A DNA stretch of 64,000 nt from Branchiostoma floridae (GCF_000003815.2 NC_049995.1:12505436-12569435); one strand, 5' to 3'; shown: positions 13,601-23,127, numbered from the stretch's first letter. Notes: a model not told the origin generated them from the letters alone. Numbers and translations: made by a program.

Positions 13601-14064
13601 ATTTCTACTTTTGTTCGGATATTTATTTCTTTTATACATCACACTAAGAATGGGTTAGCTAATTATCTTATACAAAATGTCAAGACAAAATAGGGCAGTA
13701 AATTCTTTTTTCTATCATAATTGGAGTCTAAGTGTCAACATTGCAAATACAGGTAGGCCAATGACAAAACCTCTTTGCTAGTTGAAAATCATAACTATGC
13801 AAATTATGCCCTATATATTAAATTGTGACTTTGTGCTTCTTTTTTCAGATTTTCAGCAAAATGACCCTGCAGGACCCCTCGTACAGCGTTACCATGGAGA
13901 CGGTTGACACGATCCGACAGCTGACGGAGACGAGCCACGCCCTCTCAGTCCAGCGCACCCTGACCCCGCTACACGTGTCGTGTGCGCTGGTGGTCGCAGC
14001 TATCACATGGCAATACTGGACACAGATACACTGGATATACGACCACTACCTGGACTGGAAATGA
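1662..14064 (+). CDS. FDFT1: Squalene synthase (farnesyl-diphosphate farnesyltransferase 1), complete
   Basis: Joins two farnesyl diphosphates to presqualene diphosphate and reduces it with NADPH to squalene, the first committed step of sterol synthesis; anchored in the ER by its C-terminus. Coding exons: 1662-1766, 2425-2522, 2951-3134, 3535-3666, 12111-12302, 12707-12883, 13303-13455, 13849-14064; all junctions are GT-AG and in phase, giving 418 aa (human 417). Visible motifs: N-terminal GHPEE, first Asp-rich motif DTVEDD (residues 82-87), [17 protein letters not shown], second Asp-rich motif DYLED (222-226), [30 protein letters not shown], and a C-terminal hydrophobic anchor ([13 protein letters not shown]). 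Start chosen because [14 protein letters not shown] aligns with the human N-terminus. Intron 4 is 8.4 kb because of a retroelement on the opposite strand; the other introns are 0.4 to 0.7 kb. Poly(A) signals follow at 14066 and 14327. Identity is certain on family similarity. Confidence 0.97.
3668..3755 (+). repeat. Short A/T-ended interspersed repeat, copy 1
   Basis: Begins at the FDFT1 exon 4 donor with GGCCTAGGAAAAAAAATG and ends in CTTTTTTTTTAGG, so its ends are roughly inverted. A clear relative lies in opposite orientation at about 11480-11572, on the other side of the retroelement. It looks like a small non-autonomous repeat; the family is not recognised. Confidence 0.5.
3768..3855 (-). 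repeat. Split direct repeat B2 (outer end of element)
   Basis: An 88-bp block identical by eye to B1 at 4202-4289. It forms the outer 3' end of the Ngaro/PAT-like element (minus strand). Its edge carries ATTCGCAGCGC, one arm of the recombination-site inverted repeat. Confidence 0.85.
4001..4205 (-). repeat. Split direct repeat A2
   Basis: Matches A1 at 11071-11276. From 4040 to 4205 the copies appear identical; the outer 40 bp are diverged. It abuts B1 directly, which is the B1-A2 arrangement of split-direct-repeat YR retrotransposons. Confidence 0.85.
4193..4223. other. Recombinase-type inverted-repeat site at the A2/B1 junction
   Basis: Perfect 11-bp arms GCGCTGCGAAT (4193-4203) and ATTCGCAGCGC (4213-4223) flank a 9-bp asymmetric spacer AGTGGGATA. 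Two inverted binding arms around a short asymmetric spacer is the architecture of tyrosine-recombinase core sites (lox and FRT type). One arm alone occurs at each outer end of the element (about 11264-11274 and 3779-3789). Function is inferred. Confidence 0.65.
4202..4289 (-). repeat. Split direct repeat B1
   Basis: An 88-bp block repeated as B2 at 3768-3855. It lies between the recombinase gene and A2 (minus strand). Confidence 0.85.
4523..6025 (-). CDS. Tyrosine recombinase of the Ngaro/PAT-like element
   Basis: Reading frame of about 500 codons. A zinc-ribbon-like Cys set (CPEC at 65-68 and CQMC at 79-82) is followed by a likely coiled coil (about 96-135), an SAM-like DNA-binding region, and a tyrosine recombinase catalytic domain: Arg in [10 protein letters not shown] (about 297), HxxR in GHSFRSG (411-414), His in AHVGW (434) and Tyr in AEHYLK (446). 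It replaces the integrase of LTR elements and would insert a circular DNA copy. An acceptor-like CAG lies just before the zinc ribbon, so the true start may follow splicing, as reported for some elements of this order. This is a mobile-element gene, not a host gene. Confidence 0.85.
   Translation of the reverse strand: MHIGEDLNKGSFGKLRYSYKMYNFYVSPRRRDPIKDFDNTVMVIIYLFSQVLPRAPRLCGPAVACPECGHANDETFNFCQMCGYKRKRLGVSRGSLLQQVNVEELDARITQLQQDVTKYKKQKSALQKELEGFLASLPQAKDLMSASPQDLLRFLVWKDSKGKTKVHVSSCPSLGSSQAENCACPQRLAAGTVDAMIGKLRAIFAASGRVGDYNDGASMGNPAVHRKIKDYLAAIRREQSRALVFPKQAIPIFPDKLEKLAVYINDKLSVEGISPRDIYTLVRDIAFFKVAMFAGDRFNDLGLTKVNEIMMYPDKSGLLFNHTEGKTVRSDRPNVFGLKRLENTMICPVKGLEIYWEVCKSLGLSLLTGYVFRATSVRGEVTENPFSAGAAEARLRIHLKDAGIYEGESGHSFRSGCALTLALAGSSKQDIMAHVGWFAEPTAEHYLKLAKVLKVNSPAGNMAAALNEGEGRGSGINSLIKLYKNLNDLKGFVPLCQKMG
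6048..8219 (-). CDS. Reverse transcriptase-RNase H of the Ngaro/PAT-like element
   Basis: A 723-codon frame. The reverse transcriptase palm shows [18 protein letters not shown] (about 172-189), the LPFGW motif (about 250-254) and the catalytic YIDD box (282-285). RNase H follows with [10 protein letters not shown] (about 458-467), [20 protein letters not shown] and a distal ENPADAPSR. The C-terminal 100 residues contain an FPPVQLV...APQ...WWPIL pattern of the kind seen after RNase H in DIRS-group elements; I do not claim methyltransferase activity. It lies between the gag-like region and the recombinase. Confidence 0.9.
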   Translation of the reverse strand: MAQKFPNVHFDPETAAKCKRVSHSWVTFDGKPWDNTNPPAPTFSDVLEGTCHGNATMLKFRNPSHFIAGNIHKYPGEWELILREHADRELLMKWIREGVDVEDFIVPFKGSWQGQYYDELYPPKRLFPNGSSCNQFVDFISETIEDRLKTGAVQLWGKVGEVDPPHLVMPLTVEPSKPRLCCDMRFLNLFTKKVPFSLDKLMDVTRYIERGFFQTKCDDKSGYDHVTIKERSRTLLGFQWQGFLFVCASLPFGWALSAWIFHTIGLAATSYVRKLGVPAAQYIDDRHGGQLVRPGQAKVLDKDTCFKLAEQAIFLLASLLVRLGYFLNLEKSVLIPTQVLTFLGMIVNSILLSFAIPVVKKDKFEDLRVQILREGKVQVKMLQKFVGKVVSFAVAVPGALLFTRECNAAISQAIRKNQLIYVRGDLRKEIEHWSFLHDWTGTFPWRDEKHVAVKVASDASNARWGGVIHPGSDAQVVVGDAWSSQERNLHINVKEALAVKYVLEAGGARFENARVRMEVDNQALLFAWRAQGRKSKQMFDVLKEIFFLTMRLNCSLSMYYVSSLENPADAPSRTFAEGDMTLTDKAWGILQANWGPYGIDCMALPSNSKLPDFVAPFPVRGAKAVDFFAQQLGEDFSKWGKGYVFPPVQLVGQVVNFIKQCGYSCTLVAPQTSPVEYWWPILKALAGKRILLGRKGESGVVKIPSPEGWSPRRLEWDLWAWEI
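8992..11078 (-). CDS. Gag-like region of the Ngaro/PAT-like element
   Basis: Three coding-like segments in order on the minus strand: a Pro/Ala/Gln/Gly-rich repetitive segment (from 11078, starting at the edge of A1), a second Pro/Gln-rich segment (about 10443-10604), and a longer segment (about 8992-9734) that ends in a CCHC zinc knuckle ([14 protein letters not shown]) typical of nucleocapsid proteins. The intervals have GT/AG-like edges, so expression from spliced RNA is possible; introns have been reported in some elements of this order. The third segment is also rich in Gln/Pro/Trp/Asn. Confidence 0.65.
9830..10260. repeat. Internal tandem repeat of the Ngaro/PAT-like element
   Basis: Degenerate repeats built from GCCACACAGGCTAC and ACCACACAGGTTAC words, with a higher-order unit of roughly 90-100 bp. 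They lie between two gag-like segments, in what may be an intron of the element. Confidence 0.8.
11071..11276 (-). repeat. Split direct repeat A1 (5' end of element)
   Basis: Left end of the element on the minus strand and partner of A2 (4001-4205). It contains the probable 5' leader. Its outer edge carries GCGCTGCGAAT, one arm of the recombination-site inverted repeat. Confidence 0.85.
11480..11572 (-). repeat. Short A/T-ended interspersed repeat, copy 2
   Basis: On the minus strand it starts TTAGGCCTAGGAAAAAAAATG, continues TGTGTTTCCTGTTTC and ends at a T-rich tract, matching the copy at 3668-3755 in opposite orientation. Confidence 0.5.
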
Positions 14065-14065
14065 T

Positions 14066-14332
14066 AATAAAATCTCTGGCAATCTTTCATAGCCCATAGA
14101 ATTCAATATCCTGGCATTTTCAGAAAGCAATTCACTAGCCCCAAACCATGAAAAATTAGTATGTGTACAATCCATTAATTAGTGAAGTCTTTTCTTGTCT
14201 ACTATTAAAAGTACAGCAGAAAAATTCTGTAATGAATGTTACAAAAAAGTGTAAATATTTCTTCACACTCAGTCACTCACTATCCAGTTAACACAACAAT
14301 ACCACTGTTAAATTTTTACTGATGACAATAAA
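14066..14332 (+). terminator. FDFT1: FDFT1 polyadenylation signals
   Basis: AATAAA at 14066-14071 is almost directly after the stop codon; a second at 14327-14332 and a third at 14390-14395 are more likely sites for a normal 3' UTR. Confidence 0.5.
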
Positions 14333-14399
14333 TTTTATAATAACTATTGATGAATTGTTATAAGATATGCATACATTCATAAGTTAGGAAATAAACATT

Positions 14400-15730
14400 C
14401 TATGATTATAAGATATGCATATTCTATGAATTTACCATCCTATTATTAGTTATCACACTATTTATGTTAACTTGAAATTTTTGCAATCTATTGAGTAATG
14501 AAGTATCTTCTTGTCTAAACAGCAGAATAATTCTGTGTAAGGGGAAATTTGACTCTGCCAATTCTAAGCACTTCAAAAGTGAATAGTGATAATGACTGTG
14601 CCGTCAATTATAGCATAACTTTGAATTCAGATTTACTTTAAAAGTATTTGATGAGAGGAATTGTACATCATAGCCATACCTTTGAGGCAATATTATACAA
14701 ATATTACACTATCTATTTTTGTGAATTAAGGTCATTTTGATGGTATAAAAATGGTGATAACTGATAAATGGTGTTGTTTATATCTGTCCTGAGGCACTTT
14801 ATCTTTAGGCTAGTCCCTTATCATTATCTAAGTGATTTGTTGAGAACAAATCCTACCTTACCTTAGACCCCCCCTTAACTAATTTGCATAGATCGACTTG
14901 TTAGGCTGCTTTCCTCCATAAAGTACAGTCTGATCTATGTAATCTAATAAATCAATGTAATGAACAAAAGTCGATTGCACTAGCATTGGATGGTAGAATC
15001 TGAAGATTTAAAATAAATGTAAATATCACTCAGAAAATGAAAATGCACAGAGAAAATTTGAAAAAAAAACAAACCAAAGAACTATTTTTTTCCAATATAT
15101 TAATTAACGCCATTTCTCCCTTGTTGATTTGACGGAATTTCATAATTGGGCCTTTTTGCCAAGTCTTTGGACGTATTAGAGGGCTTGGGTAACAGTCAAG
15201 TCTAAATTTGGGGGTTAAAGGCATGCTTGGGTGACATCACAGATTTTCCGTAAAATCTTTTGGATTTCACCATTGTCTTTTTGTCTATTCACATTAATAG
15301 CAATCACCTAAATCGTATCATATTTCCATATAATAATGAAAACTCATTAAACTCCAGAAAAACATTCAAAAGACACCTTGGGTACATATGTTGAAAGATC
15401 GTTCAACGGTGATCAGCACATCGACCTTTTAAACGGTGTATCAGGTTTTTCAACTTTAACCTTTTGACCTGTTTGCTCACCATGCTTGCCGTCCGGCATT
15501 TTGTGTTGTCTGACTCGTCTCATAAGAAAAACATCTCCAATCTTCTACTAAACTAAACATTCTAAAAGGAACTTATCACATGAGGCCATAGACCGACAGG
15601 TAAGGCATTTGTGTACTTTTGAAACTTACTTGGTTACGTCTATGCGGCGGTACGTAACTACTAGTTTGTAGACAGTTCACTGAGTTCACTTCATCAGGTG
15701 GCGTCAAACAGTTGGGAACAAACAGTTTAT
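14400..15730. other. Intergenic, nothing recognised
   Basis: AT-rich sequence between the FDFT1 3' end and the piggyBac-type element. No coding region, RNA gene or clear repeat is seen. Confidence 0.5.
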
Positions 15731-15734
15731 TTAA

Positions 15735-16820
15735 CCCTCTCAACACGTCATAAAATTTTTTCCTGTATACCATATACGACATATAATTTCAGTCTATACA
15801 GGTGTCAATTAGTACTTTTTGTGTATTATTATTACAGCTGTTATGTAAGGAGTAGACTAGGAAAACTATATATTGCTGGAAAGCTCACAGAATGGCCTTT
15901 CCAAAACAAGCAAAATAAATATCATACCATCAATCTGAGGACAGCAATCGTCATGGAAACCACTCAAAAACACATTTGCAACACTCCCAAAAAAAGCTTC
16001 ACAAAAGAAAACATTTGGCTAGGGACTGAGTTTTTTGTGTCATTTATCATAAAACTATGTAGAAATACTCAATTATACATACACAATGCTGGTATGCTGT
16101 TAGAATGACCAAATACTAAAAATCAAAGCATGATTTCAAATAAGTTCAGTGTTGATAAACAAATGTTCACCCCAATAAACAGTTGTGCCCCCCTCCCCAC
16201 ACCTGTAGTTGTACTATTGAAATAATGAATATGCCTTGTGCTAAATGGCAAATTATTTTTCTGGATGTTCTCCACATATCAGGGAGTCAAATAAATCCTA
16301 TTACTTATGACTTGGGTAGAGAAACAGGTATCAGAGTATCTAAAATGTCAATTGAGACCAGTGACCTTTCTGACCTGACCTGGTCCTCCTCATGCCCAAG
16401 AAAAACAACAAGGAAGCATGCATGTAGAACTCATTAGACACGGTGATATCAGCTCATTTGATCTCAACAAAAACAGCTGGGTGTTTGCCTTGCTGTCCCT
16501 CAAGGACTTCCCTGTCATCACTCCTGTAAGCCACCAACAAAATTATCCACCAAATTGTCTCCATTTCTGCTAAATTTACTAAATAAACCTGTAGAAAACT
16601 GAAGCCAAAACACACGCTGGAGGCCTCAGAAACAGGGCTCAAATGCTACATCCTTTCTGGTTGGTCAAAGATACAAGCATCCTGATTGGCAGACTCTGCC
16701 AAATTTCCCATTTCACAGTAGTCAGTTTGAATTTCCCGCCGGAATTAAACCTGAAGCCACGATCGTGGCTTCTCGCGTCCTATGGGAAAGCCACGATAGT
16801 GGCTTCTCGTGCTGAGAGGG
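15735..16820. mobile_element. Non-autonomous piggyBac-type DNA transposon
   Basis: TTAA at 15731-15734 and again at 16821-16824 flank ends that read CCCTCTCAACACG on the left and CGTGCTGAGAGGG on the right. TTAA target sites with CCCT...AGGG termini are diagnostic of piggyBac-superfamily elements. The 1.09 kb body has no recognisable transposase. Near the right end is the perfect palindrome GAAGCCACGATCGTGGCTTC (16753-16772), repeated imperfectly at 16787-16807. Confidence 0.75.
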
Positions 16821-16993
16821 TTAACGTTGATTTTCAAAGTAAGACGTTACCGGCATTGCCGAAAACAGCAATGAATAAAGGCATAAGAAGAATTAGTCCT
16901 TTTCTTAACAATCATAGGCTATAAAGGAAGGACTCTCTTCATGTTTCTTGCAAAATCTCTGATATGGTATAAAATAATCGGTGAAAATTCACC

Positions 16994-17027
16994 TTCAAAT
17001 GGTTACACAATTGTGTAACCATTTGAA
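16994..17027. repeat. 34-bp perfect palindrome
   Basis: Arms TTCAAATGGTTACACAA and its exact reverse complement with no spacer, preceded at 16980-16993 by the small palindrome GGTGAA-AA-TTCACC. It lies about 600 bp upstream of the zinc-finger gene. Confidence 0.9.
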
Positions 17028-17606
17028 TTGTCCAGTTGAATCATGTCCAGTTTAACCAGTTTGATAGCCTATGGCTATAACTATAGCCCCGGCTGTATTT
17101 CTCTTTATGCAGACTTAATAACTCGAATGAAATCGGGTTTGTTGTAGGGACAAAACTGCATGCAAATGATAAAGGCATGTAGCTCACAGTAGCTCGAAAA
17201 CAATATCAAAACTGCTAAATGTCATTGTGCATGTTTTCAGAGGGAGGGGGTCACGTATTATTTGTCCATTGTTCCTTCTTTGACAATATAAGAATGTGGC
17301 CTTTAGAAACTGATGAGATATCTGTAATTATGATTATTTTTGTTGATTTATTTCTGTGTCTTACTGCCATTTCAATTAGAAAGGGCTGAACCAACCAGGA
17401 GTACAAAAACAACCATCGAGCATTTTGTGAAGGAGACGAGCAACAACGGGTGCAGACAACAGACCCAGGAAGACGGGATGGTAGCCGAACAATAACGTCA
17501 TGAACAAGGAAATGAACGGCATGCAGTAGGGCATAGAGTTTTGGCAGGCAGCTGAGGAAGGAGTCTTATCATATCTTTATGAATCTGTCGGTGTCAGAAA
17601 CCTAAA

Positions 17607-19415
17607 ATGGCAGAATCTACCAAACTTTTTATATGTGAAGAGTGCGGATACAGGACAACGTGCAGGGGCCACCTCACACGACATGTCAGAAAACACACAG
17701 GAGAAAAACCCATGAAGTGCGATCAGTGCGACTATTCTGCTGCACGAAGAGACCACCTCAAACAACACATCATGGTGAAACACACCGGTAAGAAGCCGTA
17801 CATATGTGGTGAGTGTGGATACAGGACTACCAAAAGTTCTTACCTAATGATCCACATGAGAAAACATACAGGGGAGAAACCTTACAAGTGTGAGATATGC
17901 CAATACAGGACAGTTGACAAGTCTTCCTTAGCTGCACATATCAGAACACATACAGGTGAGAAACCCTACAAATGTGACCTGTGTGACTATTCTGCTACAC
18001 AGAGATGCCATCTAGCCCACCACGTTACGATGAAGCACACCGATGAAAAACGCTTTGTGTGTGGGGAGTGTGGATACAAGACAGCTGACAAAACTTCCTT
18101 CATTGTACACACAAGGAAACATACAGGGGAAAATCCGTACAAATGTGACCAGTGCGACTACTCTGCTTCGACGAAATACACTTTAGACCGACACGTAATG
18201 GTAAAACACACTGGTGAGAAACCCTTCATGTGTGGGGAGTGCGGACACAGGACAGTCACTAGGTTTGGCCTGACCCGACACATGAGGACTCACACAGGCG
18301 AGAAACCTTACAAATGTGACCAGTGTGACTTCTGCTCTGCGCGTAAACAGTATCTAGACATACACATCATGACAAAACATACAGGAGAGAAGCCCTACAT
18401 GTGTGAAGAGTGTGGATTTAGGACTGTTTATAAGTCTGTTCTTTCCAGACATGCGGTGAGAAGACACTCTGGGGATCAACGCCATAAAGGACACCAGTGC
18501 AACTATTTGTTTGTACAAAAATCTAAACTAGACGAACATACCAAGATAAATCTCACCGGTGAGAAGCCCTACATCTGTGGGGAATGTGGGTACAGAGCCA
18601 AGAACAAGTCATCCCTCAATAAGCACACGAAAACACACAAAGGAGAGAAACCCTACAATTACAAATGTAACCAGTGTGACTACTCTTCTACACAGAAATG
18701 CCAGATGGACAAACACGTGGCGACGAAACACACCGGTGAGAGATCTTACCTGTGCGAGAATTGCGGATACAGATCAGCAACTCGGTCTGGGCTTGTCCGG
18801 CATGTCAGAAAACACACCGGTGAGAAACCCTACAAGTGTGACCAGTGTGACTATTCTGCTGCACGGAAACACCATCTAGAGCAACACGTCATGACGAATC
18901 ATAACGGTGAAAGACCTTACCTGTGTGAGGATTGCGGATACAGATCGGCAAGTCAGTCTGGGCTTGTCCGCCATGTGAGAAAACACACCGGTGAGAGACC
19001 CCACAAGTGTGACCAGTGCGACTTCTCTTGTGCAAACAAGTGGACGTTAAACCAACACGTCACGACAAAACACACTGACGAAAAACCCTACTTGTGTTCT
19101 GAGTGCGGGTACAGGACGTCCATTAGGTATTCCCTAACATTACACATGAGAAAACATAATGGTGAGAAACCGTACAAGTGTGGCCAGTGTGACTACTCTG
19201 CTGCACAGAAATGCAGGATTGACAAGCATGTGCTTTTGAAACACACCAGCAACAAACCGTACCTATGCGCGGAGTGTGGGTTCAGAACGGCGGACAAGTT
19301 TAACTTTTTACGACACATGGGAACTCATGGCGGCAGGAAACCCCACAAGTGTGACCATTGTGATTATTCTGCTGCAAGGAAAGACCAATTAAAGAAGCAC
19401 ATGCTGAAGCACTAG
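17607..19415 (+). CDS. Poly-C2H2 zinc-finger protein, 21 fingers
   Basis: Uninterrupted frame of 602 codons made almost wholly of C2H2 zinc fingers joined by TGEKP-type linkers; probably a nuclear sequence-specific DNA-binding protein. I count 21 fingers. They mostly alternate between two types: CGYRT...H-x3-H and CDYSA...H-x4-H, so the array grew by duplication of a two-finger unit. Finger 11 (about residues 301-324) is degenerate: its first Cys is Gly and its last His is Leu. There is no KRAB, BTB, SCAN or SET domain; only eight residues precede the first finger. The start AAAATGG has a good context. No intron is needed, though a 5' UTR intron could end at about 17379. A poly(A) signal candidate is at 20616. 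A one-to-one orthologue cannot be named; the finger style resembles the REST-like and ZNF64-like expansions of invertebrate deuterostomes. Confidence 0.93.
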   Translation: MAESTKLFICEECGYRTTCRGHLTRHVRKHTGEKPMKCDQCDYSAARRDHLKQHIMVKHTGKKPYICGECGYRTTKSSYLMIHMRKHTGEKPYKCEICQYRTVDKSSLAAHIRTHTGEKPYKCDLCDYSATQRCHLAHHVTMKHTDEKRFVCGECGYKTADKTSFIVHTRKHTGENPYKCDQCDYSASTKYTLDRHVMVKHTGEKPFMCGECGHRTVTRFGLTRHMRTHTGEKPYKCDQCDFCSARKQYLDIHIMTKHTGEKPYMCEECGFRTVYKSVLSRHAVRRHSGDQRHKGHQCNYLFVQKSKLDEHTKINLTGEKPYICGECGYRAKNKSSLNKHTKTHKGEKPYNYKCNQCDYSSTQKCQMDKHVATKHTGERSYLCENCGYRSATRSGLVRHVRKHTGEKPYKCDQCDYSAARKHHLEQHVMTNHNGERPYLCEDCGYRSASQSGLVRHVRKHTGERPHKCDQCDFSCANKWTLNQHVTTKHTDEKPYLCSECGYRTSIRYSLTLHMRKHNGEKPYKCGQCDYSAAQKCRIDKHVLLKHTSNKPYLCAECGFRTADKFNFLRHMGTHGGRKPHKCDHCDYSAARKDQLKKHMLKH

Positions 19416-20989
19416 CCTCCACCAGGTCTTCCTACAGTGGTGCGGAGATCGTACAATTCGCAAAAAAGTTGGCAAGGGGAGTCTGTCCACACCTAAGTTC
19501 AGGTCTCCCCTCCACTTTGCTGTGCAGCTGGCCAACTCCTCTGGGAGCAAAACTCTATTGTCCAAGCAGATCCTAAGGTAGCAATTATTAACAAAGATGG
19601 TATCAATAGTTACCTGAGGACTGAAGTCGGCCTAGGAGTGTGTTAGATGACTACCTTTGGCCGGCTATACTCCTTAGCCAGCTTTGATACTATCTAATGC
19701 CACTGGTAAATATGCCTGGAAACTCCCCTGGCAAATTATTCTCCCTATAATGGCCAGCGTAGTCAGTCTGGTAGAGACTACTAAAGCATACTGTCGTTAA
19801 ATCCCTGCTACAAGTCAAGAAATGAGCTCGGCCGACGTGTCGAAACTGGAGGTAATCACACCGACAAAGAAGTGTAATGATTATCGTTCTAAACTGTTCT
19901 TTCATTAGTGACAAGAATTTGAAGAAATGTATGCAGACAAGAGAAATTTCCGGATGTTGGACATCTGGGTTGTACCCACAATGCGACTAAGACTTCTGTA
20001 TCCACAGTTCAGTCCAGTGCCAAAAAATGGACTTTTTAGCACTGTGAAGACTGGTGTAGGTATTATATGCCTGTATATGAGCCATATATGAGTCTCTAAG
20101 TGTAAAATGATTTAGACTTTTTCATTTGCTAGTTCAAAGGCAAAGCAATTGAATGTTGCTGAATTTAGCAGACATGTTTTGAAAGAGGTTAATTTTGCAA
20201 CACTAAAACCATAAGCTGAGATGAAAAGATGCAGTGACATCTAGATGTTGTTTGAACCAAGTACTATTGAGTAGTGATATTCAAATTTGTTTTCATTTTT
20301 TTTCAATTTTGAATTATATTTCGAAAACTCAGCAAGCTCATGGAGATCATATTACAGACAGGAAAGATGTAACTTAAGGTGACAAGTTCCCCAAGCCTTA
20401 AGTTCTCTTGATGATGCAAATAATGTCTTTGTAATTATGAACATCTTAATAATGTAATTCACTAATTGGCTCTAAGCTTGTAGACTTAATTCATGGTACA
20501 GAGAAGGAGATATTTGTAGTGTTTTAAATTCGCAGTTGAAACACCAGAAGTATGCAATGCAAAATAGAGCATATTTGCGTTGTTAAGAATTTGTAAAATG
20601 GGAGCTCTCCTCAAAAATAAAACATTGAATATTTTGAGATTCACAGCATATTGGTACAAATGTGTTATACTCTTTTCCTTAAGTTTGTCTTCAAGAAAAG
20701 ATCACGATTCAAAAGACTGCTCGAACCTTGTACAAATAGAGATTCAAACAACTAGTTTGTATTCATCACTACTTGCAACACCTGTTACACCAAATACTAG
20801 TAACTTGTTCTGGAGAAACGGTTATCCAGGTCACCATTAAGAACTGGTTCAACTCACCCACACGAATATCTGCCAACATTTGGGTGGTCTTTCTGCTGCC
20901 TTTCTCAACGTAGTTCTACTTCCCACTGCTAGGTGGTGCTGTAGTTGTAGTGTGCAAAGAACCTTACTATTCAGTGATTTACTGGAGCG
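19416..20989. other. Zinc-finger gene 3' flank
   Basis: Likely 3' UTR up to an AATAAA at 20616-20621. Otherwise AT-rich with no coding exon recognised. Confidence 0.4.
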
Positions 20990-21919
20990 GTGGAAAATGA
21001 GGATGCTGGAGCGGCTATAGCGGTTGGAGCTGTGGGGGCTAGAGCGGTTGGAGCTGAGGGGGCTAGAGCGGTTGGAGCTGAGGGGGCTAGAGCGGTTGGA
21101 GCTGTGGGGGCTAGAGCGGTTGGAGCTGTGGGGGCTAGAGCGGCTGGAGTTGAGGGGGCTAGAGCGGTTGGAGTTGTGGGGGCTAGAGCGGTTGGAGCTG
21201 AGGGGGCTAGAGTGGCTGGAGCTGAGGGGGCTAGAGCGGCTGGAGCTGAGGGGGCTAGAGCGGCTGGAGCTGTGGGGGCTAGAGCGGCTGGAGCTGTGGG
21301 GGCTAGAGTGGCTCGAGCTGAGGGGGCTAGAGCGGCTGGAGCTGAGGGGGCTAGAGCGGCTGGAGCTGAGGGGGCTAGAGTGGCTCGAGCTGAGGGGGCT
21401 AGAGCGGTTGGAGCTGTGGGGGCTAGAGCGGCTGGAGCTGAGGGGGCTAGAGCGGCTGGAGCTTATTGGGCTAAAACGGCTGGAGCTGAGGGGGCTAGAG
21501 TGGCTAGGTCTGTGGGGGCTGGGGCTGGGGCTGGAGCGACGGGCTGTGGGGTCTGGAGCTGAGGGGTCTAGAGCGGTAGAAGCTGTGGGGGCTAGAGCAG
21601 TTGGAGCTGTGGGGGCTAGAGCGGTTGGAGCTGAGGGGGCTAGAGCGGTTGGAGCTGAGGGGGCTAGACAGCTGGAGCTGAGGGGGCTAGAGCGGTTGGA
21701 GCTGTGGGGGCTAGAGCGGCTGGAGCTGAGGGGGCTAGACAGCTGGAGCTGAGGGGGCTAGAGCGGCTGCAGCTGAGGGGGCTAGAGCGGCTGCAGCTGA
21801 GAGGGCTACAGGGGCTGGAGTGGCTGGAGCTGAGAGAGCTAGAGCGGTAGGAGCTGTGGGGGCTAAAGCGGTTGGAGCTGTGGGGGCTAGAGCGGCTGGA
21901 GCTGTGGGGGCTAGAGCGG

Positions 21920-22554
21920 NNNNNNNNNNNNNNNNNNNNNNNNNNNNNNNNNNNNNNNNNNNNNNNNNNNNNNNNNNNNNNNNNNNNNNNNNNNNNNNNN
22001 NNNNNNNNNNNNNNNNNNNNNNNNNNNNNNNNNNNNNNNNNNNNNNNNNNNNNNNNNNNNNNNNNNNNNNNNNNNNNNNNNNNNNNNNNNNNNNNNNNNN
22101 NNNNNNNNNNNNNNNNNNNNNNNNNNNNNNNNNNNNNNNNNNNNNNNNNNNNNNNNNNNNNNNNNNNNNNNNNNNNNNNNNNNNNNNNNNNNNNNNNNNN
22201 NNNNNNNNNNNNNNNNNNNNNNNNNNNNNNNNNNNNNNNNNNNNNNNNNNNNNNNNNNNNNNNNNNNNNNNNNNNNNNNNNNNNNNNNNNNNNNNNNNNN
22301 NNNNNNNNNNNNNNNNNNNNNNNNNNNNNNNNNNNNNNNNNNNNNNNNNNNNNNNNNNNNNNNNNNNNNNNNNNNNNNNNNNNNNNNNNNNNNNNNNNNN
22401 NNNNNNNNNNNNNNNNNNNNNNNNNNNNNNNNNNNNNNNNNNNNNNNNNNNNNNNNNNNNNNNNNNNNNNNNNNNNNNNNNNNNNNNNNNNNNNNNNNNN
22501 NNNNNNNNNNNNNNNNNNNNNNNNNNNNNNNNNNNNNNNNNNNNNNNNNNNNNN
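21920..22554. other. Assembly gap (635 N)
   Basis: Run of N inside the minisatellite; the true length of the array is unknown. Confidence 0.99.
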
Positions 22555-23127
22555 GGGGGCTAGAGCGGCTGGAGCTGTGGGGGCTAGAGCGGCTGGAGCT
22601 GAGGGGGCTAGAGCGGCTGGAGCTGAGGGGGCTAGAGCGGCTGGAGCTGTGGGGGCTAGAGCAGCTGGGGTTGAGGGAGCTAGAGCGGCTGGAGCTGTGG
22701 GGGCTAGAGTGGTTGGAGCTGTGGGGGCTAGAGTGGTTGGAGCTGTGGGGGCTAGAGTGGTTGGAGCTGTGGGGGCTAGAGCGGCTGGAGCTGTGGGGGT
22801 AGAGCGGTTGGAGCTGTGGGGGTAGAGCGGTTGGAGCTGTGGGGGCTAGAGCGGTTGGAGCTGAGGGGGCTAGAGCGGTAGGAGCTGTGGGGGCTAGAGC
22901 GGTTGGAGCTGTGGGGGCTAGAGCAGTTGGAGCTGAGCTGAGGGGGCTAGAGCGGTTGGAGCTGAGGGGGGCTAGAGCGGTTGGAGCTGAGCTGAGGGGG
23001 CTAGAGCGGTTGGAGCTGAGGGGGGCTAGAGCGGTTGGAGCTGAGCTGAGGGGGGCTAGAGCGGTTGGAGCTGAGGGGGCTAGAGCGGTTGGAGCTGAGG
23101 GGGCTAGAGCGGTTGGAGCTGAGCTGA

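Noticed and set aside
18559-18879. Alternative frame inside the zinc-finger gene
   Set aside because: Out-of-frame reading of the finger array; composition follows from the repeated codons.
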